From Pelargonium x hortorum (Eukaryota > Streptophyta > Magnoliopsida > Geraniales > Geraniaceae): DNA of 47,859 bases. How positions within the stretch are numbered: position 1 is the stretch's first letter; the number at the start of each line of letters is the position of its first letter. Below the pieces are notes generated by a model that was given only the letters and a program-made list of their open reading frames with translations, was not told the origin of the DNA and searched no databases. Location of the stretch: positions 1-47,859 of the forward strand of contig JAYMTJ010000076.1 of assembly GCA_036897525.1 (NCBI GenBank), written 5' to 3'. The position numbers were made by a program, and so were the translations under genes. Shown one piece after another: positions 46,512-47,859 of the stretch.

Positions 46512-47859
46512 TTAATATTAAGCAATTTCAATAAATGAATAAAGTCCCTGGATTCTGTCCTAGGGTACACTTTCTTGAGTATACTTTTCGTGGTTCAAAG
46601 GGTCATTTTTTGTGACATTAAAGTAGTTAGAAGTCCCCCGCCTTAGGACTCGCTATAACTTAGGTAGGTGTTTCGGGATACTGTTCACTTCACAATGGCT
46701 CAAGTCATTTCATTAGTAAGGGAAGTAGGAGAAGGCAGGCTAAGAGTAAAGCTACGGTTCTTAGCTTTTGTATTTTATCTCAATGTAAGGACTGGGTCAA
46801 AAAAAGAGTCTAGTAAGGTCTAGACTAGATATGGGTGTGAATTATTAGAATCTTTTTTTAGTTATAAACCAACGGTTTTAGAAGTTCCTGGTCAATGGTA
46901 TTCCTAGGATAAATGCGAAATGGGGCTGAAAGTTTTTTTTATAGCATTTTACATTATTAATTTTTAGCTCTTTATAGGTATTGGCACACCTTTCTTTATG
47001 AGTTTTGCACGGGTTTTTTTTACTTCACTTCCATTTTTGTTCCTTTTGAAGGCTATTGAATTAAAAAGACAACGCGATTATCCCACTAACACTAAGTTGA
47101 GATATTAAGCTAGACTTGAAAAACATACCTTATTTCGAAGGGGAAAGTACAAAAGCTCCTTATCTACGGGCACATTACAGCTAAGCGAGAAACCCCTCTC
47201 TTTTTTTACAAAAATATCTTTTAAGAGCTCCGTCTATCCTTTTGGATCAAGATCTTGCTTTCGGTAGAGGATTCCTTATACTAGATCTCTTGTCTATGGA
47301 AAACCAAGATTTCTGGATTAGTATTTTAAGGGTGTACCCCCCCTTATTGTGTCCCTTAACTTACAGGCTTTTCCGGAAATGAAATAATGCTACATTGGAT
47401 TTGAATTTTCTTTGTATGTTTTTTGGTAAAGCATAAAGGGTTTTTTTTGCAAGTTTGCATCTGTTGATCAAACAGGCGGCGAGCCAACTGTAGTAATGTG
47501 TTTTTGCGGTTTCAAATTATAAAGTACGCTAGTTATAGCCCGTAAAATGTTACATCACTAGGACTTCTCTATTTAGGGTTTTCCTTGCTTTCTGTTATTA
47601 TGACTCCCGAAATATGCTAGGGAGTTTTTTTCGCCAAGCGCTAATAAGGGCAAACTTATGCTCGTTGACAAGGGTATCTCCTTATAGAGAAGTAACCGTT
47701 ACCCAGTACGAATAGTCTTAAAACTTCTTTTTTTATTCTGGGACCTCTTTACCCGTATAATCATTATCTGGCAGTGCCTCTAAAGGCTTAATCTTATTAT
47801 AGGACAGACAAGCCTCTCTCTCATCTAATCTAAAGAGCCTTACTTTGAGTTGAGAAAAC

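Larger units (their letters stand above)
43217..47859. other. gene-free run-rich DNA to window end
   Basis: Frames of 61-81 codons lack motifs. The palindromes at 43469-43487, 46463-46475 and 46493-46511 are the clearest structures; GGATTCC cores occur near 44476 and 47270. Confidence 0.55.

Noticed and set aside
1-47859. CRISPR arrays, insertion sequences, LTR or other virus-like elements
   Set aside because: No regularly spaced repeats, no transposase, integrase, reverse transcriptase or capsid-like frame, and no long terminal repeats were seen.

Overview
This window is about 48 kb of AT-rich DNA (roughly 36% GC, estimated by eye) with no recognisable protein gene. The longest open frame is only about 117 codons, none resembles a known family, and frames of this length are expected by chance at this composition. 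The RNA-gene traces are tRNA sequences of the bacterial/organellar type: a lysine-type and a phenylalanine-type tRNA and several partial ones. With the extreme shortage of genes, this best fits an expanded organellar genome, probably mitochondrial, of a plant, alga or other protist. A nuclear copy of organelle DNA cannot be excluded. The organism cannot be named from this sequence.

Layout. From 1 to about 10.3 kb the DNA is rich in A/T runs and short palindromes, with one tRNA 3'-end-like trace near 1.8 kb. A smoother stretch with almost no A/T runs lies at 10.35-11.1 kb. An interrupted phenylalanine-type tRNA lies at 13.0 kb on the minus strand. The 13-27 kb part is again run-rich and holds a 24-bp tandem duplication at 22.5 kb. 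A 1.55-kb run-free island lies at 26.84-28.39 kb. A small tRNA cluster follows at 29.3-29.4 kb (lysine-type tRNA, then the 5' half of a serine/leucine-type tRNA). Orphan tRNA ends occur at 32.3 kb (5' half) and 39.6 kb (3' end), a 25-bp tandem duplication with a nested palindrome at 39.7 kb, and a second 1.56-kb run-free island at 41.65-43.22 kb. The rest, to the end, is run-rich.

Main observation. The run-rich DNA is sprinkled with short palindromes built on a single unpaired centre base. The clearest is the 7-mer GGANTCC: I count at least 31 copies by hand, where about 5 are expected at this base composition. Longer hairpins extend the same core with A/T arms. The recognisable tRNAs are broken or distorted, and related sequence (TAGGACTCCTA, AAATCCTTT, GAATCCTAT, GGGGTACCCC) lies at or inside several of the break points. 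This suggests a dispersed family of very small palindromic elements that interrupts tRNA genes. Whether the interruptions are removed from RNA, mark a fragmented-gene system, or simply leave dead tRNA relics cannot be decided from DNA alone.
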